From UBA7330 sp043554545 (GTDB taxonomy: Bacteria; Bacteroidota; Bacteroidia; Cytophagales; Cyclobacteriaceae): a stretch of 64,000 nt of DNA. A model generated the notes under the pieces. That model searched no databases. It saw nothing but the letters and a program-made list of their open reading frames with translations, and had not been told where the DNA came from. This document shows positions 37,951 through 45,215 of this stretch, in pieces. The position numbers were made by a program, and so were the translations under genes. How positions within the stretch are numbered: the first letter of the stretch is position 1; each line of letters begins with the position of its first letter. The stretch lies in contig CP121337.1 in NCBI GenBank assembly GCA_043554545.1, positions 4,808,945-4,872,944 on the forward strand. Reading direction: 5' to 3'.

Positions 37951-38478
37951 TTATCTGGTAATTATCACTCCTACCCCTACACCGGCTAATCCAATCAAGA
38001 CATTTTGCCAAATTTTTGCTGAACGATATTTTTTAATTAATTCCTGAGAGCTGGCCACGTTTTCATTGGCAAGGCCAAGTGCAATTTTTGTGCTTTCTAA
38101 TGACGCTGATATTTCTTCTAAAGAGCTTTTTGTCAATTGAAGTGATTTGTTGCTAATCTCCTGGCTTTTTTCACTATTGATAAGTAGCTTTTCATAAAGA
38201 GAGTTACACGCTTCAATCTTCTTTTCATTTTCTTCCAAGGTAAGGTTGATCGCCTCATCGAACTGATTTTTATTGACCAGGTCAACGATTTCCTCCATCG
38301 CATTAAGTTGTGCTGAATTGATTAATGAAATGCCGCCAGACTTAAAGTGTATAGTCTCTTCCAGTTTCGCAATTTTGAAGTCTTGAGTGACTAATAAATA
38401 GGTGCTATCAAGTGTGGTGTTTTGTCCGAATAAGAGTACAGGAGACGACAGAAGGAGTATGAAAGGAAAAATTTTCAT
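37951..38478 (-). CDS. Exported coiled-coil protein with C-terminal membrane helix
   Basis: 175 residues. Signal peptide (cleavage near LFG), then a long coiled coil rich in Glu, Lys and Ser (about 35-150), then a Gly/Val/Ile helix at 156-174 that ends one residue before the C-terminus. The Gly-rich terminal helix recalls small phage-type anchor proteins, but there is no lysis cassette here. The start overlaps the stop of the upstream gene by 4 bp (ATGA). Confidence 0.55.
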   Translation of the reverse strand: MKIFPFILLLSSPVLLFGQNTTLDSTYLLVTQDFKIAKLEETIHFKSGGISLINSAQLNAMEEIVDLVNKNQFDEAINLTLEENEKKIEACNSLYEKLLINSEKSQEISNKSLQLTKSSLEEISASLESTKIALGLANENVASSQELIKKYRSAKIWQNVLIGLAGVGVGVIITR

Positions 38479-38864
38479 GGTCTTGCGGTGTTTTTAGTGG
38501 CGATAAGTTCATTGTAATTTTTGCGAAGTATCTTAAGCATACCAGCCTTAGATTTGAGTTCTTGGTTATACTTAATGTAACGTTTGTCCGAGCCCCATCG
38601 CTTATAGGACAATATGATAGAGTCACGCTCTGCAATGAGTATGTCCAGACTGTCATTGGTGCGTTGAATTTCGAATTGAAGTTTATTAACCAACTCATTG
38701 GAATGTTCATTTTCTATAATGGCATTCACGATGTTTTGCTCGGCTAATGCTAATTGATCAATTGCTTCTTTGATCTGATTGTTCTGGTAGAAAATATTAA
38801 CTATGGTAACCGTACATAGTATGATTAGCAAGACAACTGCAATTGTATTTATAGGTTGATTCAT
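38475..38864 (-). CDS. Membrane-anchored coiled-coil protein
   Basis: 129 residues. One N-terminal helix at 6-25 anchors a coiled coil (27-125) with heptad-like Leu/Ile spacing. It is translationally coupled to the following exported coiled-coil gene, so the two products may pair across the periplasm. No family recognised. Not related by sequence to a known spanin pair that I can name. Confidence 0.55.
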   Translation of the reverse strand: MNQPINTIAVVLLIILCTVTIVNIFYQNNQIKEAIDQLALAEQNIVNAIIENEHSNELVNKLQFEIQRTNDSLDILIAERDSIILSYKRWGSDKRYIKYNQELKSKAGMLKILRKNYNELIATKNTARP

Positions 38865-39068
38865 GTAGCTGGTGGATGGTAAGCAACGTTAAGTTATAGA
38901 ATTATCCAAACCAGTGCAAGCAAAGAATATGGCTTTAAAGATTTTAGGAATCTCGCTTATACTTGCATCGTGGTTTAAGCAACTTGGGAATTCACATAGC
39001 AATTGTTCAGTTACCAGCTAGGTGGGTGTTTCAATTGTAGTCCTGTAGAGTGGAGGTAAGGAAATTCA

Positions 39069-39500
39069 CTATTTTAACATATCTGACCATGGGAATACGA
39101 AGAACCCGGCAATTTTATCTGATTGATCAAGAACAACTCTCACTTCCAGTTTTTTCACACTTTCATTAAAATCAGCTTTGAATCGGTGTATTTTTAAATT
39201 TGTGCCCGCTCTGGTCCATGTCTCAACATATTCCATAGAATTAAACTCACCAAATTGCCCAGATAATTGCTTATAGACATTTTTTTGAAGGTCTTCTGTT
39301 AGCGAGTGCTTAACCTGATCTGTCGCTTCATTTGTAAATGCATAATATTGATCTTTTTTCACTAGTTCAAAATATGAATTAGCAAATTTTTCAGCGATAG
39401 CGATATTATCCTTATCAGGATCAGAAAGCTTTGTGGGTTTCTGACTGAAAACATTGAAAGCAACAGACAGAGCGAAGATTGTGATGATATATAATTTCAT
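39069..39500 (-). CDS. Small exported protein, DUF3887/DUF4019-like
   Basis: 143 residues with a signal peptide ending near VFS. The mature part, beginning around IAEKFANSYFELVKKDQYY, follows the cystatin-like alpha-beta layout seen in DUF3887/DUF4019 proteins: an initial helix, then strands ending in FFVFPW. Biological role unknown. Single gene. Confidence 0.55.
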   Translation of the reverse strand: MKLYIITIFALSVAFNVFSQKPTKLSDPDKDNIAIAEKFANSYFELVKKDQYYAFTNEATDQVKHSLTEDLQKNVYKQLSGQFGEFNSMEYVETWTRAGTNLKIHRFKADFNESVKKLEVRVVLDQSDKIAGFFVFPWSDMLK

Positions 39501-40090
39501 GATTTGTAATAATTAGTGGGTTTGACATAGTATAACTCTTCTAACTACTTCAGTAATTATTAATGCGAGGATAAACGATATGAAAAGTTTTTCTTCTTTT
39601 TTAATTTGAAGTGATGCGATAGGAATTTAATAATAATATGATATTCCAGATAGCTGAAATGAAAATTATTCAGGAAATAATTAGCATAGAACTGATACGT
39701 AAACAAAGATTAGTCGTATTACTTCACTGTTTGAGGAGTCGATTAAAGGTTAAATTTTTGAACTGATGAGTCTACTATCAAAACAACATAAGAAAATTTC
39801 GAAAAGTGGGAGTCTTCCAAGTATAGATGCCAGTGATATCAACTAGGGATTAACTTCTAGATTAAATATATCTGGTTACATATCTTCTCATAATCACATT
39901 GGGAAGTATATATTAATGCTAAGAGGAAATAAGGAATGTATTATCGATAAAGATACAATGTATCGTGTTACAGCCACGATCTCAATCAAAATGATAGATA
40001 CTGCTCAAAATAGATAAAGAGGGTGTTTTACAGGCTCTTTCATTAATTTAATAAACAGGTATATTTGAATGCAACTTGTTTAAGAATAAC
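39501..40090. other. Gene-poor stretch with one interrupted frame
   Basis: About 590 AT-rich bases. The only coding-like signal is the frame 39766-40017 plus, 83 codons read through a single TAG at 39844-39846; it has no recognised similarity and may be chance or a remnant. No tRNA, hairpin or repeat seen. Confidence 0.4.
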
Positions 40091-40315
40091 ATGAAAGTAA
40101 CAACTAAGATTTATTTGAAGACGTTTTTTATGAATGCGATTGCTTTCGTATTGCTATTGGCCATATGGGAATACTTTGATGGAGAAAAGATCAATGCAGG
40201 GAAACTGATTCTGCAAGCAGCAATCTTTGGTGCAATCATGTCATATACAACAGGGTCAGCTCAAATACGTGGTCTAAAACAAGCAAAGAAAGAGAACACG
40301 GGAAAAGAACAATGA
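40091..40315 (+). CDS. Small membrane protein
   Basis: 74 residues from the ATG at 40091; an ATG at 40076 would add five residues. Two hydrophobic stretches (about 8-22 and 34-52) surround the short acidic loop EYFDGEKINAGK, and the tail is Lys-rich. Not recognised. Ends 49 bp before the terminator of the opposite-strand tRNA locus. Confidence 0.5.
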   Translation: MKVTTKIYLKTFFMNAIAFVLLLAIWEYFDGEKINAGKLILQAAIFGAIMSYTTGSAQIRGLKQAKKENTGKEQ

Positions 40316-40360
40316 AAAGTGTTTGGGTTTAAGTACTATAAGTAGAATCCAGATAAACAA

Positions 40361-40394
40361 AAAAAGACACTAACTATCAACCAATCAGTGTCTT
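40361..40394 (-). terminator. Hairpin terminator of the tRNA-Arg / GIY-YIG transcript
   Basis: Stem AAGACACT (40364-40371) against AGTGTCTT (40387-40394) with a 15-nt loop. On the minus strand it ends in a run of U, immediately after the decayed tRNA copy at 40409. Transcription entering from the intact tRNA would stop here. Confidence 0.75.
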
Positions 40395-40408
40395 AATTTT
40401 AACTTCTG

Positions 40409-40583
40409 TGGTCCCGACAGTCTGCTTGCCGAAGCAGGCGAAGGCAGGGAATCGAGCCTAAGCGGCTGACCGCCTATATCTAAAGTTCAAGCCTACATGC
40501 TTTCGGCTGGTAAATAGGAAACTTCTATTCCCTGCCCGAACGTACCGTTCGGTACGGGCAGGTTTCCACTGAACTACGGATTG
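40409..40583 (-). pseudogene. Decayed tRNA-Arg copy A, expanded by short palindromes
   Basis: Read on the minus strand, blocks of the intact tRNA-Arg recur in order: GTAGTTCAGTGG, GAATAGAAGTTTCCTA, AACTTTAGAT, CTCGATTCC, CTGTCGGGACCA. Foreign segments split them in the D-loop (hairpin at about 40530-40562), the anticodon loop (about 40489-40515), the 5' T-stem (about 40460-40474) and the 3' T-stem (about 40420-40446). Length is 175 instead of 72 nt. The 5' acceptor strand has decayed to CAATCCG and pairs over only about four positions, so I treat it as a pseudogene. Confidence 0.75.
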
Positions 40584-40584
40584 C

Positions 40585-40824
40585 TCATTGAATTTTCTTT
40601 TTAAGAAATCTCCTACCAGCAGCTGTTTTAAAGTATTTTTCTCTTTCTCTGGCGTCTGCAAAAGAGTCAAACGTTTCATAATAAGCAACCTCCCATGGGA
40701 TATAGGCCTTCGTAGATTTTGTTTTTCCTAAATTATGTTCCTTTAATCTAGATGTTAAGTTTTGGCAAGCACCTTTGTAAAGCCTATGTAATGATTTGCT
40801 CTTTAAGACATAAGCATAGAACAT
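40585..40824 (-). CDS. Small GIY-YIG nuclease family protein
   Basis: 79 residues from the ATG at 40824; a TTG at 40830 is the longer alternative. The core reads MFYAYVLKSKSLHRLYKGA, with YAYVL and LYKGA in the places of GIY and YIG, followed by LTSRLKEHN with the catalytic Arg and a late Glu in AREREKYFK. The size is that of solitary UPF0213-type GIY-YIG proteins, which cut DNA or are of unknown role. It begins 19 nt after the 3' end of tRNA-Arg and its stop lies 1 nt from decayed tRNA copy A, so tRNA copies frame it on both sides. Confidence 0.85.
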   Translation of the reverse strand: MFYAYVLKSKSLHRLYKGACQNLTSRLKEHNLGKTKSTKAYIPWEVAYYETFDSFADAREREKYFKTAAGRRFLKKKIQ

Positions 40825-40843
40825 GCTCAATTATTTAATTAAG

Positions 40844-40915
40844 TGGTCCCGACAGGAATCGAACCTGTATCTAAAGTTTAGGAAACTTCTATTCTATCCA
40901 TTGAACTACGGGACC
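40844..40915 (-). tRNA. tRNA-Arg (anticodon CCU)
   Basis: 72 nt folding fully: acceptor GGTCCCG/CGGGACC with discriminator A, D-stem GTTC/GAAT, anticodon stem GAAGT/ACTTT around TTCCTAA (anticodon CCT), variable AGAT, T-stem ACAGG/CCTGT around TTCGATT. CCA is not encoded. It reads AGG codons. It is the one intact member of a group of copies at this locus. Confidence 0.95.
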
Positions 40916-41000
40916 AAGGCTTCAGGGACGCAAAACTAAGCAAAAGCCACTATTGAGACAATTATAATGTTTCACGCTGTTACATGAATTATTCTACCCG

Positions 41001-41080
41001 CTAATCTTTACCTTGAAGGCACCAGAATATGTAGGTATTGGTCCTTTTGATCAAACCATAGACCCACCTTGTTGGTAACT
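41001..41080 (-). pseudogene. Decayed 3' fragment of the PfkB sugar kinase gene (unit 1)
   Basis: On the minus strand this reads VTNKVG, then after a 4-nt deletion KGPIPTYSGAFKVKI in another frame. The intact kinase at 41912 ends VANKVGGFVASSRGPIPRYS. The nucleotide alignment is clear, so this is a frameshifted duplicate of the gene's end. Confidence 0.75.
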
Positions 41081-41166
41081 TAAACTGCTTTGAGATGCTA
41101 ATTAATCAAAGCCTATTGAATGATGGATTTCTTATAACATAAAGGGCGTGTCTGATTGTAAAAAAG

Positions 41167-41366
41167 TGGATTCAAAAGTCTGCCAGCTGAAGTAGACGAA
41201 CATATGGGATCGAATCGCTGTGGACGCTTACTGAAAAGGATTATCGTCAGTGCAGGCTGTGTCTAGAGTTCCAGCCTATGTGCTTTCAGCTGGTAAATAG
41301 GTAACTTCTATTCCCCGCCCGAACGTACGGTTCGGTACGGGCGGGTATCCATTGAACTACGGGACC
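41167..41366 (-). pseudogene. Decayed tRNA-Arg copy B
   Basis: The 5' acceptor GGTCCCG, D-arm and anticodon stem GAAGT are preserved. A palindrome splits the D-loop (CCCGCCCG with CGGGCGGG ends, about 41315-41346), another segment (ends CCAGC / GCTGG) splits the anticodon loop after the A following CCT, and the T-arm and 3' acceptor are badly worn. About 200 nt. Confidence 0.65.
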
Positions 41367-41451
41367 AAGGCTTCAGGGACGCAAAACTAAGCAAAAGCCA
41401 CTATTGAGACAATTATAATGTTTCACGCTGTTACATGAATTATTCCACCCT

Positions 41452-41531
41452 TTAATCTTTACCTTGAAGGCATCAGAATATGTAGGTATTGGTCCTTTTG
41501 ATCAAACCATAGATCCACCTTGTTGGCAACT
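41452..41531 (-). pseudogene. Decayed 3' fragment of the PfkB sugar kinase gene (unit 2)
   Basis: Second copy of the same fragment, 451 bp from the first, with VANKVG restored at the start and the same 4-nt deletion before the GPIP segment. Confidence 0.75.
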
Positions 41532-41617
41532 TAAACTGCTTTGAGAGGCTTATTAACCAAAGTCTATTGAATGATTGATTTCTTATAACATAAAGGGCCT
41601 GACTGATGGTAAAAAAG

Positions 41618-41817
41618 TGGATTCAAAAGTCTGCCTGCCGAAGCAGACGAACATATGGGGTCGAATCGCTGTGGACTCTTACTGAATAGCATTATCGTCA
41701 ATGCAGGCTGTGTCTAAAGTTCCAGCCTATGTGCTTTCAGCTGGTAAATAGGTAACTTCTATTCCCCGCCCGAACGTACGGTTCGGTACGGGCGGGTATC
41801 CATTGAACTACGGGACT
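41618..41817 (-). pseudogene. Decayed tRNA-Arg copy C
   Basis: Same structure as copy B, 451 bp further on, and with a better-preserved T-arm palindrome (CTGCCTGCCGAAGCAG, about 41631-41646). The 5' end has changed from GGTCCCG to AGTCCCG. The intact sugar kinase gene ends about 100 bp to its right. Confidence 0.65.
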
Positions 41818-41911
41818 AAAAAATCAGGACGGCAATAAGCAATTGCCACATTTAAGCCAATTTTTTTAAATCTCAGATAAATCTGGCTTCAGCGACCGAA
41901 AAAAGGAATAC

Positions 41912-42790
41912 TCAGTTTGGCAATAATATTTTAAGCTCTTCAGAATATCTGGGTATTGGCCCTCTGGAGGATGCCACAAATCCCCCTACCTTATTGGCCA
42001 CCCTGGCAGCCTCGATTGTGTCCTTGGTTTCACTGTAAACGCATGCGAAGGCTGCACTGAAAGAGTCCCCAGCTCCGACCGTGTCGACGACCTGGATGGG
42101 TTCTGTAGGGATTTCGGTTAATGCTTCTCCATCAAAGACAAAACAGCCATCACCACCCGCTGTTATGATCACAAACTTAATCTGCGGATAATGGGTACAG
42201 ACGGATTTGCCAAAAGCTTCAAACCCCTGGGCTTCTCCAAATAGCATTTCACTGAGCACGCTAACTTCTTCATCGTTAACTTTTAAAAGGGTGCAATGGT
42301 CAAGTGACTGTTCAATGATGGATTGATTGTAGCTGTCTTTTCTGAGGTTAACATCGTAGAATACTTCCTTAAATTGATGCTGATCTAGTATAGCATAAAG
42401 GGACTGGCGAGACACCTGATTTCTTTGAATTAGTGACCCAAAATAGAAAAAGTCAAAGGTTGCGATTTTATCATGATCAAGCTGATTGGAGTCAATGTAA
42501 TCGTACGCCACATCGCGGGTAATAATATAATCCGGTTGACCGTCTTTCAATGTCACCGGAACAAATCCCGTACGCACATCTGATTTTTGAATAAATGAAA
42601 CATCCACGCCTAAATCTTTGACTAACCGATAGGCTTCGTTTCCCAGCTTATCATTTCCCAGGCAGGAGATAATGGCAGAATCCTGGCCACATTGCTTTAC
42701 ATGAGCTGCAAAATTTAGTGGTGCTCCACCCAGGTGCTCTTCACCTGCTATGATATCCCAAAGGATTTCTCCAAAGACAAGTGCTTTCAT
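41912..42790 (-). CDS. PfkB-family carbohydrate kinase (fructokinase-like)
   Basis: 292 residues of the ribokinase fold. GGAPLNFAAHVKQCG at 21-35 binds the sugar, and VDTVGAGDSFSAAFA near the C-terminus carries the GAGD anion hole with the catalytic Asp. The wording fits fructokinases (ATP plus fructose to fructose 6-phosphate), though other sugars are possible. The start lies 5 bp from the stop of hflX on the same strand, so they probably share a message. Its 3' end has been copied into the tandem units downstream. Confidence 0.88.
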   Translation of the reverse strand: MKALVFGEILWDIIAGEEHLGGAPLNFAAHVKQCGQDSAIISCLGNDKLGNEAYRLVKDLGVDVSFIQKSDVRTGFVPVTLKDGQPDYIITRDVAYDYIDSNQLDHDKIATFDFFYFGSLIQRNQVSRQSLYAILDQHQFKEVFYDVNLRKDSYNQSIIEQSLDHCTLLKVNDEEVSVLSEMLFGEAQGFEAFGKSVCTHYPQIKFVIITAGGDGCFVFDGEALTEIPTEPIQVVDTVGAGDSFSAAFACVYSETKDTIEAARVANKVGGFVASSRGPIPRYSEELKILLPN

Positions 42791-42795
42791 TTGTT

Positions 42796-43932
42796 TTAGT
42801 AAACCTCTTGTCTTAAATAGTTTGGATAAATTTTCATATGCGCCTTTTCAACTTCATCTGCAATCAGGTTGCGTAATTCTTCCTGATGAAACTTGGTTTT
42901 AGCTGAAACAAATACAGCTGGAGAGCTCTGACCTGTTACAGACTCTTGCTCACCATCAGCTTCTACCTTATCTACCTTATTAAATACTTTGATCGTACGG
43001 ATTTGTGCAGCACCAATTTCTTCCAGGGTATTTTCTACTACCTTGATATGATCTTCGTATGCAGGACTGGAGTAATCAATTACATGGAGGAGAATGTCTG
43101 CTTCCTTAACTTCTTCCAGGGTGGATTTAAAGGACTCAATTAAGTTGTGAGGCAGTTTTCGGATAAAACCTACCGTATCAGATAACAGAAAGGGCAATTG
43201 ATTGATAACAACTTTTCTTACTGTGGAGTCTACCGTAGCAAACAATTCATCTTTTGCATAAACTTTTTCTTTGCTAAGCAATCTCATGAGGCTGGACTTT
43301 CCTGCGTTTGTGTATCCAACCAACGCTACCCGAACCACACCACTTCTTGATTTCCTTCTGGTTGCAGCTTGTGTTTCAATCTTATCCAGTTTCTTTCTCA
43401 ATACATTGATCTGATCCCGAATAATCCTTCTATCTGTTTCAATTTCTTTCTCACCGGCACCGCCCCTTGTTCCAGTACCCCCTCGTTGTCGTTCCAGGTG
43501 AGTCCACATTCTTGTTAAACGCGGCAGCAGGTATTGATACCTGGCGAGCTCTACTTGTGTTTTAGCCTGCGTAGTCTGTGCCCGATCCAGAAATATTTCC
43601 AGAATCAAGAGACTGCGGTCATAAATTCTGACCTTTAATTCTTTTTCCAGGTTTCTGAGTTGAGAAGGGGTAAGGTCATCATCAAAAATGACATTCTTTA
43701 TGTCCTCTGCTTTTACAAAAGTCTTGATATCTTCTAATTTCCCTTTTCCAACAAAGGAGCTGGGATCCGGGTGTTCTAGCTTCTGGACAAAAGATTTTCG
43801 GGTCTTGATTTTTAGTGTAGCAGCCAGAAATTCCAGTTCATCCATGAGCTCTAACGTCTTTTCATCAGACTGAGTCTTGGGGGTAACGGCGACTATTACA
43901 CCAGTTTCAACTTCTTTTTTTGTTTCAATCAT
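42796..43932 (-). CDS. hflX: GTPase HflX
   Basis: 378 residues from the ATG at 43932 (MIETKKEVETGVIVAV); a longer frame reaches 44097 but crosses the divergent glycosyltransferase gene. Landmarks are ATLKIKTRKSFVQKLEHPDP, the glycine-rich GGTGTRGGAGEKEIETDRR and the GTPase motifs ALVGYTNAGKSSL (G1), DTVGFIRKLPH (G3) and FNKVDK (G4). HflX splits stalled or hibernating ribosomes under stress. Size is normal for short forms. Confidence 0.95.
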   Translation of the reverse strand: MIETKKEVETGVIVAVTPKTQSDEKTLELMDELEFLAATLKIKTRKSFVQKLEHPDPSSFVGKGKLEDIKTFVKAEDIKNVIFDDDLTPSQLRNLEKELKVRIYDRSLLILEIFLDRAQTTQAKTQVELARYQYLLPRLTRMWTHLERQRGGTGTRGGAGEKEIETDRRIIRDQINVLRKKLDKIETQAATRRKSRSGVVRVALVGYTNAGKSSLMRLLSKEKVYAKDELFATVDSTVRKVVINQLPFLLSDTVGFIRKLPHNLIESFKSTLEEVKEADILLHVIDYSSPAYEDHIKVVENTLEEIGAAQIRTIKVFNKVDKVEADGEQESVTGQSSPAVFVSAKTKFHQEELRNLIADEVEKAHMKIYPNYLRQEVY

Positions 43933-44028
43933 ACATTTATTTGTAGAAACCTCTTGCTTTGCAATACATTGAACTTGTATTGAAAGTTCAAAATTAGTGG
44001 AAATCAACCAGCAAGAAGACTTCAGCCC

Positions 44029-45144
44029 TTGAAAATAGCGATAATCATAAACACCAGCTGGAACATTTACAACTTTAGAAGAGGTTTGATCAACCATTTT
44101 TTACGAAATGGTCATGAGGTGATTGCGATTGCTCCGGAGGATGATTATTCTTCTAAGTTGGTTGAGTTGGGATGTGATTACTATCCAATAAACTTTCCTG
44201 GCACAGGTATGGATCCAATAAAGGATTTCGGGCTTTTTATTAAGATGTTGAAAGTCCTAAGAAAAGCAAAGCCTGACATGCTACTGACTTATACGATTAA
44301 GCCTAATATATATGGTTCCATAATCTCAGGGATTCTTGGTATTCCTTGTATCTGTAATGTTAGTGGTTTAGGTACCGTCTTTCTCTGGAAAGGGAGTTTA
44401 AAGCGAATCGCTGTATCCCTGTATGCATTTGCATTTAGATTTAACAAGTGGGTGTTTTTCCAGAATGAGGAAGATCAAAAAGACTTTACTTCGTTAGTTC
44501 CACTCAAACAACCCAAAACAAGTATTCTTCCGGGTTCAGGTGTAGATCTGAGCCATTTTCAATTAGTTCCTTTTAGGAACCAGCAACCGATAACGTTCCT
44601 GATGATTAGCAGGTTGATTATTGATAAAGGGGTAATCGAATTTATGGAGGCTGCTGATATGGTGCATGACGCATTGCCCAAAGTAAGATTTGTCGTACTT
44701 GGTGGTTATGATTCCGGGCACGCGAGATCTATTGATCCTTCAACGTTCAAAAATTTGTCTAATGAAGGAGGACCTATCGTTTGGCATGATCATGTAGAAG
44801 ATGCACGACCATTTATTGAACAAGCGGATGTGGTTGTTTTACCCTCATATAGAGAAGGAACACCTAAAACACTTTTGGAAGCTGGAGCAATGGGGAAAGC
44901 GTTGATTGCGACTGACGTGCCTGGGTGCAGACAAGTTGTGCAAGATGGCTACAATGGATTTCTTTGTAAGGTTAAAAATGCCAAGGACTTAGCGACAAAG
45001 ATTAGATTGTATTTAAGTTTAAGTGTGGAGGAGAGAAATGAAATGCACATGAATGCGCGAAAGCTGGTGGAGACTAAATATGATGAGCAGTTTGTGGTCT
45101 CACGCTATGCTGAGAAAATCGAGGAATTAACGAAAAAGTCTTAA
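44029..45144 (+). CDS. Family 4 glycosyltransferase
   Basis: 371 residues from a TTG start (MKIAIIINTSWNIYNFRRGL). A GT-B fold: the N-terminal half ends after YTIKPNIYGSIISG, and the C-terminal half starts MISRLIIDKGVIEFMEAAD and has the donor-binding LPSYREGTPKTLLEAGAMG with the E-x7-E pair. It adds a sugar from a nucleotide donor to a lipid-linked or polysaccharide acceptor in the cytosol. It leads directly into the export lipoprotein and Wzc-like genes, so capsule or exopolysaccharide synthesis is likely. Confidence 0.9.
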   Translation: MKIAIIINTSWNIYNFRRGLINHFLRNGHEVIAIAPEDDYSSKLVELGCDYYPINFPGTGMDPIKDFGLFIKMLKVLRKAKPDMLLTYTIKPNIYGSIISGILGIPCICNVSGLGTVFLWKGSLKRIAVSLYAFAFRFNKWVFFQNEEDQKDFTSLVPLKQPKTSILPGSGVDLSHFQLVPFRNQQPITFLMISRLIIDKGVIEFMEAADMVHDALPKVRFVVLGGYDSGHARSIDPSTFKNLSNEGGPIVWHDHVEDARPFIEQADVVVLPSYREGTPKTLLEAGAMGKALIATDVPGCRQVVQDGYNGFLCKVKNAKDLATKIRLYLSLSVEERNEMHMNARKLVETKYDEQFVVSRYAEKIEELTKKS

Positions 45145-45215
45145 AAATAGACTGACTTTCGCATTGTTTTTGTAGTAATCTTTAAATTAGTCCCAATTCG
45201 TTGAGAAATATCAAC

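Larger units (their letters stand above)
40898..41799. repeat. Two tandem 451-bp units derived from the tRNA-Arg / sugar kinase boundary
   Basis: Unit 1 is 40898-41348, unit 2 is 41349-41799; a third start (CCATTGAACTACGGGAC) lies at 41800-41816. The period is exactly 451 bp between all three copies of this string, with about two dozen substitutions and no indel between the two full units. Each unit opens with the 5' part of the tRNA, continues through a spacer and a decayed end of the sugar kinase gene, and closes with a palindrome-split tRNA copy. No credible gene lies inside. Confidence 0.92.

Noticed and set aside
40458..40688. Minus-strand frame overlapping the GIY-YIG gene and decayed tRNA copy A
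   Set aside because: It reads the GIY-YIG gene in another frame and then through the decayed tRNA; no family pattern.
40898..41799. CRISPR array
   Set aside because: Only two long units of 451 bp; no short repeat-spacer pattern and no cas genes in the window.
40409..41817. Group I intron in tRNA-Arg(CCU)
   Set aside because: Known bacterial introns at this anticodon are a few hundred bases with a conserved core; the inserts here are about 27 nt hairpins.
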